Positions 28,346-37,845 of a DNA stretch of 64,000 nt are shown piece after piece. Source of the stretch: Blastomonas natatoria (GTDB lineage: Bacteria > Pseudomonadota > Alphaproteobacteria > Sphingomonadales > Sphingomonadaceae). Both the position numbers and the translations under genes were made by a program. The DNA lies in assembly GCF_003201955.1 (NCBI RefSeq), contig NZ_QJJM01000013.1:1-64000 (forward strand), read 5' to 3'. Below the pieces are notes generated by a model. It saw nothing but the letters and a program-made list of their open reading frames with translations. It made no database searches and was not told the DNA's origin. Numbering within the stretch: the stretch's first letter is position 1; each line of letters opens with the position of its first letter.

Positions 28346-30169
28346 ATGACCAACCGCACTCCGCTTGATGACCTGAAGAACGTGCTGGCCGGAACCGCGC
28401 GTGCCATTGCCAGCCAGCCCGAGATCGAGGTGGCGTTCACCGCCGATCCGCCGTCGCAATCGGGAACCAAGCTGCGCGTGCCGATGCCGGGGCGCAAGCT
28501 GCCCGCCGATCAGGTAGCGGAGGCACGCGGTTTTGCGGATCTGTATGCGCTTCGGTTGAAATACCACAATGCGGCGCAACATGCCGCCAATGCGCCGCGC
28601 GAAGCGGTGGCCCGCGCAGCATTTGATGCGGTCGAGCAGGTGCGGATCGAGGCGCTTGGCACCCGATCGATGCGGGGCCTCGGCGCGAACCTTGATGCGG
28701 CGCTGGAAATGCGGATGCGCTCGGACCCGATCAGCCGCGCAACGCGCGTCGACGAGGTGCCGCTTTCCACCGCCCTTGGCCTGATCGTTCGCGAACGCCT
28801 CACCGGCAAGCCGATGCCCGCAGACAGCGTCGCCGGGGTCGATCTGGTCCGCGAATGGATCGAGACCAAGGGCGGCGAGGATATCGACAATCTGGCACTG
28901 GCGCTCGACGACCAGGCGGGCTTTGCCGCGCTCGCCACCCGGCTGCTCGAGCATCTGGAACTGACCGAGGGCCAGATGGACGAGGAGGACAGCCAGGACG
29001 ACGGCAGCGAGGACGATTCTTCCGAACAGGGCGAGCCCGAGGACCAGGAAGGCGAGCAGGACGGCACCGATCAGGGCCAGACCGAGGCACGCGGCGAGGA
29101 GCAGACGGGCGAGAACGAGGAAGGCGATTCCTCGGAAACCGAAGGCGAGATGGAGCAGGGGGACGACGGCGATCCCGGCGAGATGGGCGATGACGGCATG
29201 ATGCCGACGCGGCCCAATCGCCCCTGGACCGACCTGCCCAATGATTTCGAGTACAAGGCCTGGACGACCCGCTTCGACGAAGTGATCGAGGCGACCGACC
29301 TGTGCGACGAGGACGAGCTGCTGCGCCTGCGCGCCTATCTCGACCAGCAGCTTGCGCATCTGCAGGGCGCGGTGACCAAGCTCGCCAACCGGCTGCAGCG
29401 CCGCCTGATGGCGCAGCAGAGCCGCAGCTGGGATTTCGACCAGGAAGAGGGCATGCTAGACGCCGCGCGGCTGGCCCGCGTCGTCGTCGCTCCCGGCCAT
29501 TCGCTGTCGTACAAGATCGAGCGCGATACCGAGTTTCGCGATACCGTCGTCACGCTGCTGATCGACAATTCCGGCTCGATGCGCGGTCGCCCGATCAGCA
29601 TCGCGGCGATCAGCGCCGACATCATGGCGCGCACGCTCGAGCGGTGCGGGGTCAAGACCGAGATCCTGGGCTTCACGACCAAGGCGTGGAAGGGCGGGCA
29701 GTGCCGCGAGGACTGGCTGGCACACGGTCGCTCGCCGCTGCCCGGCCGTCTCAACGACCTGCGCCACATCATCTACAAGAAGGCCGACGAACCCTGGCGG
29801 CGCGCGCGCAAGAATCTTGGGCTGATGATGCGCGAAGGCCTGCTCAAGGAGAATATCGACGGCGAGGCCCTGCTCTGGGCGCACAACCGGTTGATCGCCC
29901 GTCCCGAAGAGCGCCGCGTGCTGATGGTGATCTCGGACGGCGCGCCGGTCGATGACTCGACGCTTTCGGTCAACCACGGCGCCTATCTGGAACAGCATCT
30001 GCGCAAGGTTATCGACTGGATCGAGAAGATGTCGCCGGTGCAGCTGATCGCGATCGGCATCGGCCATGACGTGACCCGCTATTACCGGCGCGCGGTGACG
30101 ATCATGGATGCCGAGCAACTGGGCGGCACGATGGTCGAGCAGCTGGCGGGATTGTTCGACGACGAGTGA
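28346..30169 (+). CDS. cobT: CobT-type protein with VWA domain (cobaltochelatase subunit family)
   Basis: 607 residues. The N-terminal domain ([18 protein letters not shown]) and the segment [13 protein letters not shown] are typical of CobT. A long, strongly acidic linker (about residues 208-290, rich in D, E, Q and G) follows. The C-terminal VWA domain holds the MIDAS motif DNSGSMRG (about 407), [12 protein letters not shown], and [13 protein letters not shown]. CobT partners CobS as a chaperone-like AAA+/VWA pair of cobaltochelatase. The start 47 bases after the PBP stop suggests co-transcription with it. Confidence 0.9.
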   Translation: MTNRTPLDDLKNVLAGTARAIASQPEIEVAFTADPPSQSGTKLRVPMPGRKLPADQVAEARGFADLYALRLKYHNAAQHAANAPREAVARAAFDAVEQVRIEALGTRSMRGLGANLDAALEMRMRSDPISRATRVDEVPLSTALGLIVRERLTGKPMPADSVAGVDLVREWIETKGGEDIDNLALALDDQAGFAALATRLLEHLELTEGQMDEEDSQDDGSEDDSSEQGEPEDQEGEQDGTDQGQTEARGEEQTGENEEGDSSETEGEMEQGDDGDPGEMGDDGMMPTRPNRPWTDLPNDFEYKAWTTRFDEVIEATDLCDEDELLRLRAYLDQQLAHLQGAVTKLANRLQRRLMAQQSRSWDFDQEEGMLDAARLARVVVAPGHSLSYKIERDTEFRDTVVTLLIDNSGSMRGRPISIAAISADIMARTLERCGVKTEILGFTTKAWKGGQCREDWLAHGRSPLPGRLNDLRHIIYKKADEPWRRARKNLGLMMREGLLKENIDGEALLWAHNRLIARPEERRVLMVISDGAPVDDSTLSVNHGAYLEQHLRKVIDWIEKMSPVQLIAIGIGHDVTRYYRRAVTIMDAEQLGGTMVEQLAGLFDDE

Positions 30170-30193
30170 TCGCGAGTTGAGGGCGGAGCGCAA

Positions 30194-30381
30194 CGTCCCT
30201 CGACTTCGCTCGGGACAAACGGGCGTGGGGCCTCAGGCGGCGGGCGCGACTTGCTTCGACCGGGCTTGAGGCAAACGGATGTGAGCGCGATCTACTGCGC
30301 ACCCAGTTTGGCCCGCGCACTCGCTTCGAACGAGGGTCCAGCTTATCCCATTGCCGTTTGTCCCGAGCGAAGTCGAGGGAC
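30194..30381. repeat. Family B inverted pair with a long spacer
   Basis: CGTCCCTCGACTTCGCTCGG... at 30194-30222 and its reverse complement at 30353-30381 flank about 130 bases. The spacer holds degenerate related pieces (GCTTCGACCGGGCTTGAGGC; TCGCTTCGAACGAGGGTCC). It occupies most of the 307-base gap between cobT and the nitroreductase gene. I see no other gene there. Confidence 0.8.
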
Positions 30382-30476
30382 CTATTCGCAACGCGGACGG
30401 GATAGGGAAATTCGCATGGTTGCCATTCCGGGCACTCCCGTTTAATCAGGCGATTAAACACCCGAGGAGCCTTGCC

Positions 30477-31148
30477 TTGATCGTATCCGAAGCCGTTGCC
30501 AGCCGCCGCTCCGTGCGCGATTTTCTGCCCGATCCGGTGCCGTTGGATACGCTGCGCGAAATTCTGACCAAGGCGCAGCGATCGCCGTCGGGCGGCAATA
30601 CCCAGCCGTGGAACGCGGTGGTGCTCACCGGCGAGCCGCTCGCTGACCTCACTGCGAAGATCAAGGCGAAGGCACAAGGCGCGCCGATGGGCGAGGGGAT
30701 GGAATATGCGATCTATCCGGCAGAGCTTGAAGGACGCTACGAGCAGCAGCGCCGCGCTGTCGGTCAGGCAATGTTCGATGCGCTGGGCATCGCGCGCGAA
30801 GATGGTGCCGGGCGGGTGCGCCAGATGTTGCGCAACTGGGACAGCTTTGGCGCTCCGGTGCAGATCTTCACCTATTGCCGCACCTATATGGGGCCGCCGC
30901 AATGGTCGGACATGGGCATGTGGCTGCAGACGGTGATGCTGCTGCTGCGCGAGGCAGGGCTGGACAGCTGCCCGCAGGAAATCTGGGCTATGTACGGCAG
31001 CTATATGCGCGAGCTGCTGGGCATCGGCGACGACTATATCTTCTTCACCGGCATGGCGGTCGGCTATCGCAATCCGGATGCACCGGTGAATGCCTTTGCG
31101 GTTCCTCGCGTCGATATCGACGATGCCATCCAGTTTCGCGGGTTCTGA
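30477..31148 (+). CDS. Nitroreductase family protein
   Basis: FMN-dependent NAD(P)H oxidoreductase fold of 223 residues. Motifs: ASRRSVRDFLPDPVP, KAQRSPSGGNTQPW (FMN contact), and SCPQEIWAMYGSYMRELLGI near the C-terminus, with DYIFFTGMAVGYRNPDAPVN typical of the family. I chose TTG at 30477, which has GAGGAG 8 bases upstream. The long ORF from 30351 begins with residues read from a family B repeat (PFVPSEVEG) and is rejected. Physiological substrate unknown. Confidence 0.82.
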   Translation: MIVSEAVASRRSVRDFLPDPVPLDTLREILTKAQRSPSGGNTQPWNAVVLTGEPLADLTAKIKAKAQGAPMGEGMEYAIYPAELEGRYEQQRRAVGQAMFDALGIAREDGAGRVRQMLRNWDSFGAPVQIFTYCRTYMGPPQWSDMGMWLQTVMLLLREAGLDSCPQEIWAMYGSYMRELLGIGDDYIFFTGMAVGYRNPDAPVNAFAVPRVDIDDAIQFRGF

Positions 31149-31466
31149 TCAGGGCCCCAGCGCGCTTCGCGCAGATTACTTGACCGGTCAATAATGATCG
31201 GTATGTCGTGGCGACAACTGGTCAGCCGGTGATGGACAGGCTATACCCCACAGCATGAAGCCTGACCGGGTCGCACCGAGGGCAGTGATCTTGATCGGCA
31301 TTCTGCAAAGGGGGCAGGGTGCCAGGGGGTGCGATGATGCGACGGACCATTTGGTGCAGTACCGGCCGAGCGAAAGCCCCGTTCCCGTACGCCGTCCGGG
31401 TCGGCACTCTGCTACGCCTCCAAGCCCTTGCTCGCCGCCGGGCGCCCATGGCGGTCCGCTGACAGC
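31149..31466. other. 318-base gap between nitroreductase and cyclase genes
   Basis: No convincing gene. A short GCGCG-CTT-CGCGC hairpin lies 12-24 bases after the nitroreductase stop. The rest is GC-rich DNA with small ORFs in several frames and no recognisable repeat. The promoter of the cyclase gene is presumably here but no clear sigma-70 elements were found. Confidence 0.5.
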
Positions 31467-33503
31467 ATGGCAAGCCAGCCAGATCCCGCCGCAGCGGCAA
31501 CGAGCCGCGAAGAGGTTGGCCGTTCGGCCACGCGTCTTGTCCGCCAGCTGGGGCTCGTGCGCCTGCTGGCAACCTTGAGCTTTCTGATCTTTGCCATCGC
31601 AGTGGCCCGCTACAGCACCGAAATGCCGCTTCTCGGCGATGCCGAGAACGCGATGTACGACATGCGCGCCGCCAATTTCGCCAGGAAGGTCGATCAGGAT
31701 CCGCGTATCCTGATGGTCGTCTATACCGACGATACACTGATCGATACCGGACAACGATCGCCGGTCGATCGCACCATCCTGGCCAATGCACTGACCAATA
31801 TTGACCGGATGGGCGCCAAGTCGATCGGGATCGATATCCTGTTCGACCAGCCGCAGGACGATGACGAGGCGCTGAAGACCGCGCTGCGGGGCATGCAGAC
31901 GCCGACGCATGTCGCTTATGCCAGCAACGCCACCAACAACGAGGCGATCCAGTTCCGGCAGCAGGAATTTCTCGAACAGTTCCTCAAGGACGTCACCACC
32001 GACAAGACCAGGCCGACGAGCATCCGGCTGGTCACCGATTCCGACGGGGTCGCGCGGCGCTGGCCCGACCAGCCCAAGAACCTGCCGCCGATCATGGTGC
32101 GCGCAATGACGCCGCCAGACGCGAGCTTCGCCGATTATCGCGGCGCTATCCGCTTCCGCCTGCCGCTGTCTTCCGACCGCCCGGTGATCAACAAGCTGCC
32201 CATCGATCTTTTCGCCGATCCGGCCAGCGCCGAATTCGTCGCCAGCGAGGTCAAGGGGCGGCACATCCTGATCGGCGGCGATTTCGTCGATTTCGACAAG
32301 TTCGATACGCCGCTGACCCGGATCGGCGATGTCGTTACCGGCGAATCCCAGATGATCGGGCTGGAAGTGCACGCCCACATGATGTCGCAGTTGCTCGACA
32401 AGGATCGGCCCTTTGCCTTTCCGAACTGGTCGCTCTGGGCGATGGCATTCGCCGTGGTCGTCGCGGGCTGCCTGACCGCGATCAGCCAGGCGCGCGCCTG
32501 GATCATGGGGCTGCTGCTGGGTTCGCAGATCCTGTTCTTCATGACGGTGCCGTTCATCCTGCAGTATCAGGGCTTCGACACGCTGGGTCTGCCTAGCTTC
32601 GGCTGGGCGACCGGCTGGCTGCTTGCCTATACCTCGGTCGGAGCGGCGGCGCGCGTCGTCGGCTCAAAGCAGCGCGCGTTCGCGCAGAATGCGCTGGGCA
32701 AATATCTGCCCCGCTCGGTCGCAGCGGAAATCCTGAAGGACCCCGACAAGCTGGCGCTGCACGGCGAGAAGCGCGAGATCTTCTGCGTGTTCACCGATCT
32801 GGAGGGCTTCACCAAGCTCACCCATGCCATCGAACCGGAAATGGTGGCGTTGCTGCTCAACGATTATCTCGACCGTCTGGCAGACGTCGTGCTGCAATAT
32901 GGCGGTACGCTTGACAAGTTCGTCGGCGATGCCGTGGTCGCCTTCTGGGGTGCGCCGATCAGCTATCCCGATGATGGCGAGCGCGCGGTCCGCGCTGCCT
33001 GGGCCATGTACGAGGCAGGCGAGGATTTCCGCAGAAACGCGCCCGAAGGCGTGCCGCCGATCGGTCGCACCCGGGTCGGTGTGCATTTCGGCGAGGCGAT
33101 CGTCGGCAATTTCGGCGGCGAGGGGCGCATCCAGTATACCGCGTTCGGCGACAGCATGAACACCGCAGCCCGGCTGGAGGCGGCGAACAAGAATCTCGAC
33201 ACGCGCGTGCTTGTAAGCCGGGAGGCAGCAGAGCGGTCCGGGCTGGACTGGTATCGTCCGATGGGCCGGATCGTGCTAAGGGGAAGGGCGAAACCGGTCG
33301 ACATTTTCGAGCCCGCACCCGACCGACCGGAAAGCGAGCGCGCAAGTATTGCGGAGCTCGTCGCAGCGCATGCGACAGGAAATGATGCGGCTGTGGCTCA
33401 ACTCACATCGCGGCTTGCGGAACTGGGGCAGGAAGATGCCATCGCCAATCTGTTCAAGCGACTTGGTCAGACACAAAAAGGAGAAAGCTATGTTCTCGGT
33501 TGA
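31467..33503 (+). CDS. CHASE2-domain adenylate cyclase (class III)
   Basis: Membrane-bound cyclase of 678 residues. One N-terminal transmembrane segment (VRLLATLSFLIFAIAVARY) is followed by a periplasmic CHASE2 domain (about 55-325; DPRILMVVYTDDTLIDTGQ, GRHILIGGDFVDFDKFDTPL). Then come three further transmembrane helices, and a catalytic domain (about 430-640). Both metal aspartates are present: FTDLEGFT (about 443) and KFVGDAVVAFWG (about 486). The transition-state motif FGDSMNTAARLE is intact. Lysine in EKREIF and threonine in QYTAFG fit ATP rather than GTP. Start ATG 31467; 31428 is an alternative. It overlaps the secreted protein gene downstream. Confidence 0.92.
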   Translation: MASQPDPAAAATSREEVGRSATRLVRQLGLVRLLATLSFLIFAIAVARYSTEMPLLGDAENAMYDMRAANFARKVDQDPRILMVVYTDDTLIDTGQRSPVDRTILANALTNIDRMGAKSIGIDILFDQPQDDDEALKTALRGMQTPTHVAYASNATNNEAIQFRQQEFLEQFLKDVTTDKTRPTSIRLVTDSDGVARRWPDQPKNLPPIMVRAMTPPDASFADYRGAIRFRLPLSSDRPVINKLPIDLFADPASAEFVASEVKGRHILIGGDFVDFDKFDTPLTRIGDVVTGESQMIGLEVHAHMMSQLLDKDRPFAFPNWSLWAMAFAVVVAGCLTAISQARAWIMGLLLGSQILFFMTVPFILQYQGFDTLGLPSFGWATGWLLAYTSVGAAARVVGSKQRAFAQNALGKYLPRSVAAEILKDPDKLALHGEKREIFCVFTDLEGFTKLTHAIEPEMVALLLNDYLDRLADVVLQYGGTLDKFVGDAVVAFWGAPISYPDDGERAVRAAWAMYEAGEDFRRNAPEGVPPIGRTRVGVHFGEAIVGNFGGEGRIQYTAFGDSMNTAARLEAANKNLDTRVLVSREAAERSGLDWYRPMGRIVLRGRAKPVDIFEPAPDRPESERASIAELVAAHATGNDAAVAQLTSRLAELGQEDAIANLFKRLGQTQKGESYVLG

Positions 33504-34278
33504 AAGGAAGTCCGTACTTCGCCGGGCACTTGCATTGGGTGCCGTATTCACGCTCGGCCTGGGCGCCAGCGGTGCTGCCGTGGCGCAGTCCATGGTCGTG
33601 CGGTCGGTCGGACCGTCGGCAGCGCAATATCCCGCCGGCAAGAAGCTGCCCGCCAATACGAAGATCGTGCTCAAGGCCAGCGACAAGGTGACCGTGCTCG
33701 ACAAGGCGGGTACCCGCGTTCTCTCCGGCCCCGGCTCGTTCACGCTCGATGGTGCGGTCAAGCGCGACCAGACGCAGAGCACCCAGATCGCCAGCCTGCT
33801 CTCGACGGGTGGCCCCGCTACCCGCAGCCGCACCGGAGCGGTGCGCGGTGCCCCTGCCAAGGTGGCGCCCGCCACGCCGCGCAGTCCCAGCCTGTGGTTC
33901 ATCGATGCCAGCCAGTCGGGCAAGTTCTGCGTGGCAGAGCCGGCGCGGCTCATGTTCTGGCGCGCCAATGTTGCCGAGGATGCCGAACTGAAGCTGGCGG
34001 GCACCGGCGCTGCCGCCACCATCGCGTGGAAAAAGGGTTCGGGCAACCGGCTGTGGCCGATGGCGGAAGTGCCCGTGACCAGCGGCACCAGCTACACGAT
34101 CACTGGCACGGACGGCGTCGCGCGCAAGATCGATCTGGTGGTGCTGCCCAGCGTGCCGACCGAAGTCGACGAGATCGCGGGGACTCTGATCGAGAACGGC
34201 TGCGAGAACCAGCTTGGCCTGCTGGTGGAAACCATGGCTGCCGTTGCGCAGGATAGCGAAACCAGCGGCGACCGCTGA
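33490..34278 (+). CDS. Secreted protein, putative partner of the CHASE2 cyclase
   Basis: A 262-residue protein with a signal peptide (SVLRRALALGAVFTLGLGAS, cut after AAVAQ). A beta-rich segment (TKIVLKASDKVTVLDKAGTR, VLSGPGSFTLDG) resembles FecR/iron-dicitrate-like domains, followed by a low-complexity linker and a second beta-rich part with two cysteines (GKFCVAEP, ENGCENQL). The ATG at 33490 has AGGAG upstream and overlaps the last 14 bases of the cyclase gene, so the two are translationally coupled. CHASE2 sensors next to FecR-like proteins are a known arrangement; direct sensing of this protein is an inference. Confidence 0.7.
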   Translation: MFSVERKSVLRRALALGAVFTLGLGASGAAVAQSMVVRSVGPSAAQYPAGKKLPANTKIVLKASDKVTVLDKAGTRVLSGPGSFTLDGAVKRDQTQSTQIASLLSTGGPATRSRTGAVRGAPAKVAPATPRSPSLWFIDASQSGKFCVAEPARLMFWRANVAEDAELKLAGTGAAATIAWKKGSGNRLWPMAEVPVTSGTSYTITGTDGVARKIDLVVLPSVPTEVDEIAGTLIENGCENQLGLLVETMAAVAQDSETSGDR

Positions 34279-34297
34279 ACAGCGCCTGCGCGCTCAG

Positions 34298-34340
34298 GCC
34301 CCGCTCGTGCCGCTGCGACCGGCCTGAGCGGGGCTTTCTC
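34298..34340 (+). terminator. Rho-independent terminator after the cyclase operon
   Basis: Perfect 9-bp stem GCCCCGCTC (34298-34306) / GAGCGGGGC (34326-34334) with TTTCTC following. An alternative pairing CGCTCAGGCC/GGCCTGAGCG (34291-34330) overlaps it. It starts 19 bases after the stop of the secreted protein gene. Confidence 0.85.
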
Positions 34341-34393
34341 GTGTGCGCCAAGCGGCTTGACGGCCCGCGCGCTTTGCAGGCAAGGGCAGCGGC

Positions 34394-35845
34394 ATGACGA
34401 GCGCACCCGATACCGCCCCGCTGATGCTGTTCAACAGCCTCACCCGTTCGCTTGAACCGTTCCAGCCGGTCCATGCAGGCGAAGCTCGGGTCTATAGCTG
34501 CGGACCCACGGTGTACAACTACGCGCATCTGGGCAACATGCGCGCTTATGTCTTCGCCGATACGCTGGGCCGCGTGCTCAGCTTCAAGGGCTACAAGCTC
34601 CGGCATATCATCAACATCACCGATGTCGGGCACCTGACCGACGATGCCGATGATGGCGAGGACAAGCTGGAAAAGGCGGCGGCGGAACGCGCGCAATCGA
34701 TCTGGGACATCGCGCGGCATTATACCGAGGCGTTCTGGGAGGATGTCAGGGCCCTCAACATCCGTCAGCCCGCCGAATGGTCGATCGCGACCGACTATGT
34801 GCCGAAGATGATCGAGTTCGCCAAATCGATTGCGGACCGGCATTGCTACGAGCTGCCCAGCGGCCTGTATTTCGACGTGTCGACCGTCAGCGATTACGGA
34901 TCGCTGGCGCGTGCGGCGACCGAGGCAGGCGAGGGGCGGATCGAGGCGGTCGAGGGCAAGCGCAACGCGCAGGATTTCGCCATCTGGCGCAAGACGCCCG
35001 AGGGCGAGACGCGGCAGATGGAATGGGATTCACCCTGGGGCAAGGGTGCGCCCGGCTGGCATCTGGAATGCTCGGTGATGAGCGAGGCGCTGCTGGGCTT
35101 TCCGTTCGACATCCATACCGGCGGCATCGACCATCGCGAGATTCACCACCCCAACGAGATCGCCCAGAACCAGGCTTTTGCCTGCTCGCATGGCAGCGGT
35201 GCGCGCTTCTGGATGCACAACAATTTCCTGATCGACCGGACGGGCAAGATGTCCAAGTCGAGCGGCGAGTTTTTGCGCCTGCCGCTGCTGATGGCCAAGG
35301 GCATCCATCCGCTCGCCTATCGGCTGATGTGCCTGCAGGCGCATTACCGCAGCGAGCTTGAATTCAGCTGGGACAATCTGCTCGCCGCGCTGACTCGGCT
35401 GAAGCGGTTGGTGATGGCGGTCGCGGCGCTGCGGGGGCAGGCAGAGATGGCAGGGACAGTGGAACATCCACGTCTGCAACAACTGCTCGGCGATTTTGCA
35501 TCAGCCGTGTCCGACGATCTCAACACGGCCAAGGCGCTGACCGTGCTGGACGACGTTCTGGCGCAAAAGAAGGTCGATGCCGGGCAACGGTTGGCTGCCG
35601 TGGCGGCCATGGATGCGGTGCTGGGGCTCAATCTGCTGGCGCTGGAACGCGCCGACCTGCGCCTGCGTCCCTCCAGCGCGACGACCGACGAGGTTGCGAT
35701 CGAGCATCGGCTCAAGCTGCGCAAGGAAGCGCGGGCGGACAAGAATTTCGCCGCGTCCGATGCCCTTCGCGACGAGCTGGTCGCGGCGGGTGTCGAGGTG
35801 ATGGACGGCGATCCGCTCGGCTGGGAATGGCGGATCGAAGTCTAG
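34394..35845 (+). CDS. cysS: Cysteinyl-tRNA synthetase
   Basis: Class I aminoacyl-tRNA synthetase of 483 residues. The zinc cysteine and HIGH-type motif are in YSCGPTVYNYAHLGNMRAY; KMSKS is in DRTGKMSKSSGEFLRL. The zinc histidines appear in TGGIDHREIHHPNEIAQ. The C-terminal helical anticodon-binding part is present. It follows a strong terminator, so it has its own promoter, and is followed by family B and C repeats. Confidence 0.96.
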   Translation: MTSAPDTAPLMLFNSLTRSLEPFQPVHAGEARVYSCGPTVYNYAHLGNMRAYVFADTLGRVLSFKGYKLRHIINITDVGHLTDDADDGEDKLEKAAAERAQSIWDIARHYTEAFWEDVRALNIRQPAEWSIATDYVPKMIEFAKSIADRHCYELPSGLYFDVSTVSDYGSLARAATEAGEGRIEAVEGKRNAQDFAIWRKTPEGETRQMEWDSPWGKGAPGWHLECSVMSEALLGFPFDIHTGGIDHREIHHPNEIAQNQAFACSHGSGARFWMHNNFLIDRTGKMSKSSGEFLRLPLLMAKGIHPLAYRLMCLQAHYRSELEFSWDNLLAALTRLKRLVMAVAALRGQAEMAGTVEHPRLQQLLGDFASAVSDDLNTAKALTVLDDVLAQKKVDAGQRLAAVAAMDAVLGLNLLALERADLRLRPSSATTDEVAIEHRLKLRKEARADKNFAASDALRDELVAAGVEVMDGDPLGWEWRIEV

Positions 35846-35865
35846 AGTCCGTTGAGCCACAACCT

Positions 35866-35984
35866 CCGTTTGTTCCGAGCCCTTCGGCTGGCTGACAAGC
35901 CAGCCGCTTAAAGTAAACGATAGTCGAGGGACGAGTGCGCTACCGTTTGCGATCACGTCCCTCGACTTCGCTCGGGACAAACGG
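35866..35984. repeat. Family B inverted pair after cysS
   Basis: CCGTTTGTTCCGAGC (35866) and the reverse-complement unit ending GCTCGGGACAAACGG (35984) flank a small hairpin GGCTGGCTGACAAGCCAGCC. That hairpin is shared with the copy inside btuF at 7571-7586, which links the intergenic and protein-embedded copies. Confidence 0.85.
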
Positions 35985-36016
35985 ATAAAGGTGAGGAAAC
36001 GCAAGCATCCCGTTCT

Positions 36017-36082
36017 CCGGCGAAAGCCGGAGTCCAGGAGCAACATTGCGCTGTAGCCGCTCTGGATTCCGGTTTTCGCCGG
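36017..36082. repeat. Family C paired palindrome
   Basis: The arm TCCGGCGAAAGCCGGAGTCC and the complementary arm ending TTCCGGTTTTCGCCGG are joined by a spacer with ACATTGCGCTGTAGCCGCTC. The spacer closely matches that of the copy at 39891-39957, so the two are related along their whole length. Confidence 0.85.
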
Positions 36083-36120
36083 AAAACGAAACGAGGGCGC
36101 AGCATGAGAGGGGAATGAGC

Positions 36121-37065
36121 ATGACCAAGGCCGTGATATCAGCGCTGGTGCGACCACTGATCGAGGGCGTGATTCCTGACGACATGCACGTCGTCTGGAT
36201 CGGCTCTGCCGAAGAGGCGCAGCGAGAGGTCGCCGATGCCGACATCGCCTGGGTGGACATGCACGACAAGCAGGCGATGCGCGATATCATGCTGGCGGGG
36301 GAGCGGCTGCAATGGATTTCCACGCTCTATGCCGGGCTTGATCATTTTCCAGTCGAACAGCTGATCGCGCGCGGCACGCGCGTGACCAACGGGGTGGGCG
36401 TCAATACGATCGCGGTCGCAGAATATGCCGTGCTGGGCATGCTCAGCATGGCCAAGGGCTATGCCGATGTGGTCCGCGCGGCAGACAGGCGCGAGTGGCT
36501 CTGGGCCTCGCCGGGCACGGTCGAACTGGACGAGACGCGCGCGCTGATCATCGGCTATGGCGCAATCGGTTCGGCGATCGGGGACCGGCTCAGGGGCTTT
36601 GGTGTCGAGGTGACGGGTGTCGCCCGCACCGCGCGGCCCGAAAAAGGGATATTGGGGGCGGGCGAGTGGCGCGCGAGGATCGGCGAATATGACTGGGTGG
36701 TCATCGCCACGCCCTCGACGCGCGAAACCGATGCGCTGATCGGTGAAGCCGAATTGGCAGCGATGAAGGACAGCGCCATCCTAGTGAACATCGCGCGTGG
36801 GGAATGTGTCGATCAGGACGCGCTGATCGCGGCGCTGAAGGCGAAGACAATCGCCGGCGCATTTCTCGACGTGACCACGCCCGAGCCGCTGCCTGCCGAC
36901 CATGAACTGTGGACCCTGCCCAATGTGCAGATCTCGATGCACCTGTCGGGCCGTGCGCAGACACGGATGTTCCAGCGATCGGCATCGCTGTTTGCGGAAA
37001 ATCTGGGACGGTTCGTGCGGCAGGAGCCGCTGATTAACGAGGTCGATCTGGCGCTTGGCTACTGA
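36121..37065 (+). CDS. D-2-hydroxyacid dehydrogenase (NAD-dependent)
   Basis: A 314-residue dehydrogenase of the D-isomer-specific 2-hydroxyacid family. The Rossmann loop is GYGAIGSAIGDRL (about 142-154). The NAD-domain segments ILVNIARGECVDQDALIAAL and GAFLDVTTPEPLPADHELW are present, with arginine, glutamate and histidine of the active site plausibly in NIARGE, TPEPLP and ISMHLSG. ATG 36121 has GAGAGGGG 7 bases upstream; the longer ORF from 36046 starts in a family C repeat. Substrate unknown. Confidence 0.85.
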   Translation: MTKAVISALVRPLIEGVIPDDMHVVWIGSAEEAQREVADADIAWVDMHDKQAMRDIMLAGERLQWISTLYAGLDHFPVEQLIARGTRVTNGVGVNTIAVAEYAVLGMLSMAKGYADVVRAADRREWLWASPGTVELDETRALIIGYGAIGSAIGDRLRGFGVEVTGVARTARPEKGILGAGEWRARIGEYDWVVIATPSTRETDALIGEAELAAMKDSAILVNIARGECVDQDALIAALKAKTIAGAFLDVTTPEPLPADHELWTLPNVQISMHLSGRAQTRMFQRSASLFAENLGRFVRQEPLINEVDLALGY

Positions 37066-37077
37066 CCCGCAAATGGA

Positions 37078-37845
37078 TCACGCATATTTGGCGTGTGCCT
37101 GCGCGATCTTCACATGATAGCTGTTCTTGGCATAGCCCGCGCCGTTATAGGCCTTGGCAAAAGCGATGCAGGCCGATGCAACGCTGCTGATCGCCTTCAG
37201 CGCGCTCACCAGCCCCCGGTTCCTGATGAAGCTGGCAAAGGCCTTGAGATGCGCGGCCTCTGATTCCTTCATCGCATCCCAGAAGGCCTCGACCGTGTCG
37301 AAGCCTGCCAGCTTGTGATTGAACCCCATAATCTGTGCGCCGCCGACCGAGGCAGAGAGGAGGGCAGCATTGCGATCGAGCTGCATGGCCTTCCAGAGCC
37401 GTACATACTCGCCCTGGCCGCCAACATAGAGCTTGCGGTTCCAGGCCGCGCTCGACAGGTTCGGGTGGCTGGCGCGAAATCTGCCGCCCGTATGGCGATC
37501 GAAAATGTGCGCCTCGAACAGGATTTTCGGGAGGTGAGGGCCATCCAGAAACCCGCCCGGCCCATCAATCGTCAGAATGTCGCCGCGCACGTCCCTGAAC
37601 CAGCCTCCGCCGCTTTCGACCTCCCATACCGCACGGATCTGTGCGCTGGTACAGCCTAGCGACGTTGCTGCCGCCTCGAAGTCGGCCAGCGTCAGACCGA
37701 TCTTGACCGATGCTGCCGCGCTCTCCGAATTGGCGGCAATGCCCAGCGAATCGAGCAGACTGTCGATGGCGACCACCTCGGCGGGAGCAAATGCCTTGCC
37801 CTGGCGGAGGGCCTTGATGGCAGAAAAGACGGGCGAACGATTCAT
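37078..37845 (-). CDS. N-acetylmuramidase (endolysin-like) domain protein
   Basis: A 255-residue protein. An N-terminal helical, possibly peptidoglycan-binding part (VVAIDSLLDSLGIAANSE) is followed by the muramidase domain (ALGCTSAQ-like start, IRAVWEVESGGGWFRD with the probable catalytic glutamate, ILFEAHIFDRHTGGRF, SVGGAQIMGFNH). I chose ATG 37845 (MNRSPVFSAI); a start at 37893 adds a basic leader. The family is common in phage endolysins. No signal peptide, holin or phage gene is nearby, so how it reaches the cell wall is unclear. Confidence 0.8.
   Translation of the reverse strand: MNRSPVFSAIKALRQGKAFAPAEVVAIDSLLDSLGIAANSESAAASVKIGLTLADFEAAATSLGCTSAQIRAVWEVESGGGWFRDVRGDILTIDGPGGFLDGPHLPKILFEAHIFDRHTGGRFRASHPNLSSAAWNRKLYVGGQGEYVRLWKAMQLDRNAALLSASVGGAQIMGFNHKLAGFDTVEAFWDAMKESEAAHLKAFASFIRNRGLVSALKAISSVASACIAFAKAYNGAGYAKNSYHVKIAQAHAKYA

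Noticed and set aside
31188-31400. Minus-strand peptide with CPLC and a later cysteine, zinc-ribbon-like
   Set aside because: No proper start codon near the conserved-looking part and only one convincing cysteine pair; probably chance.
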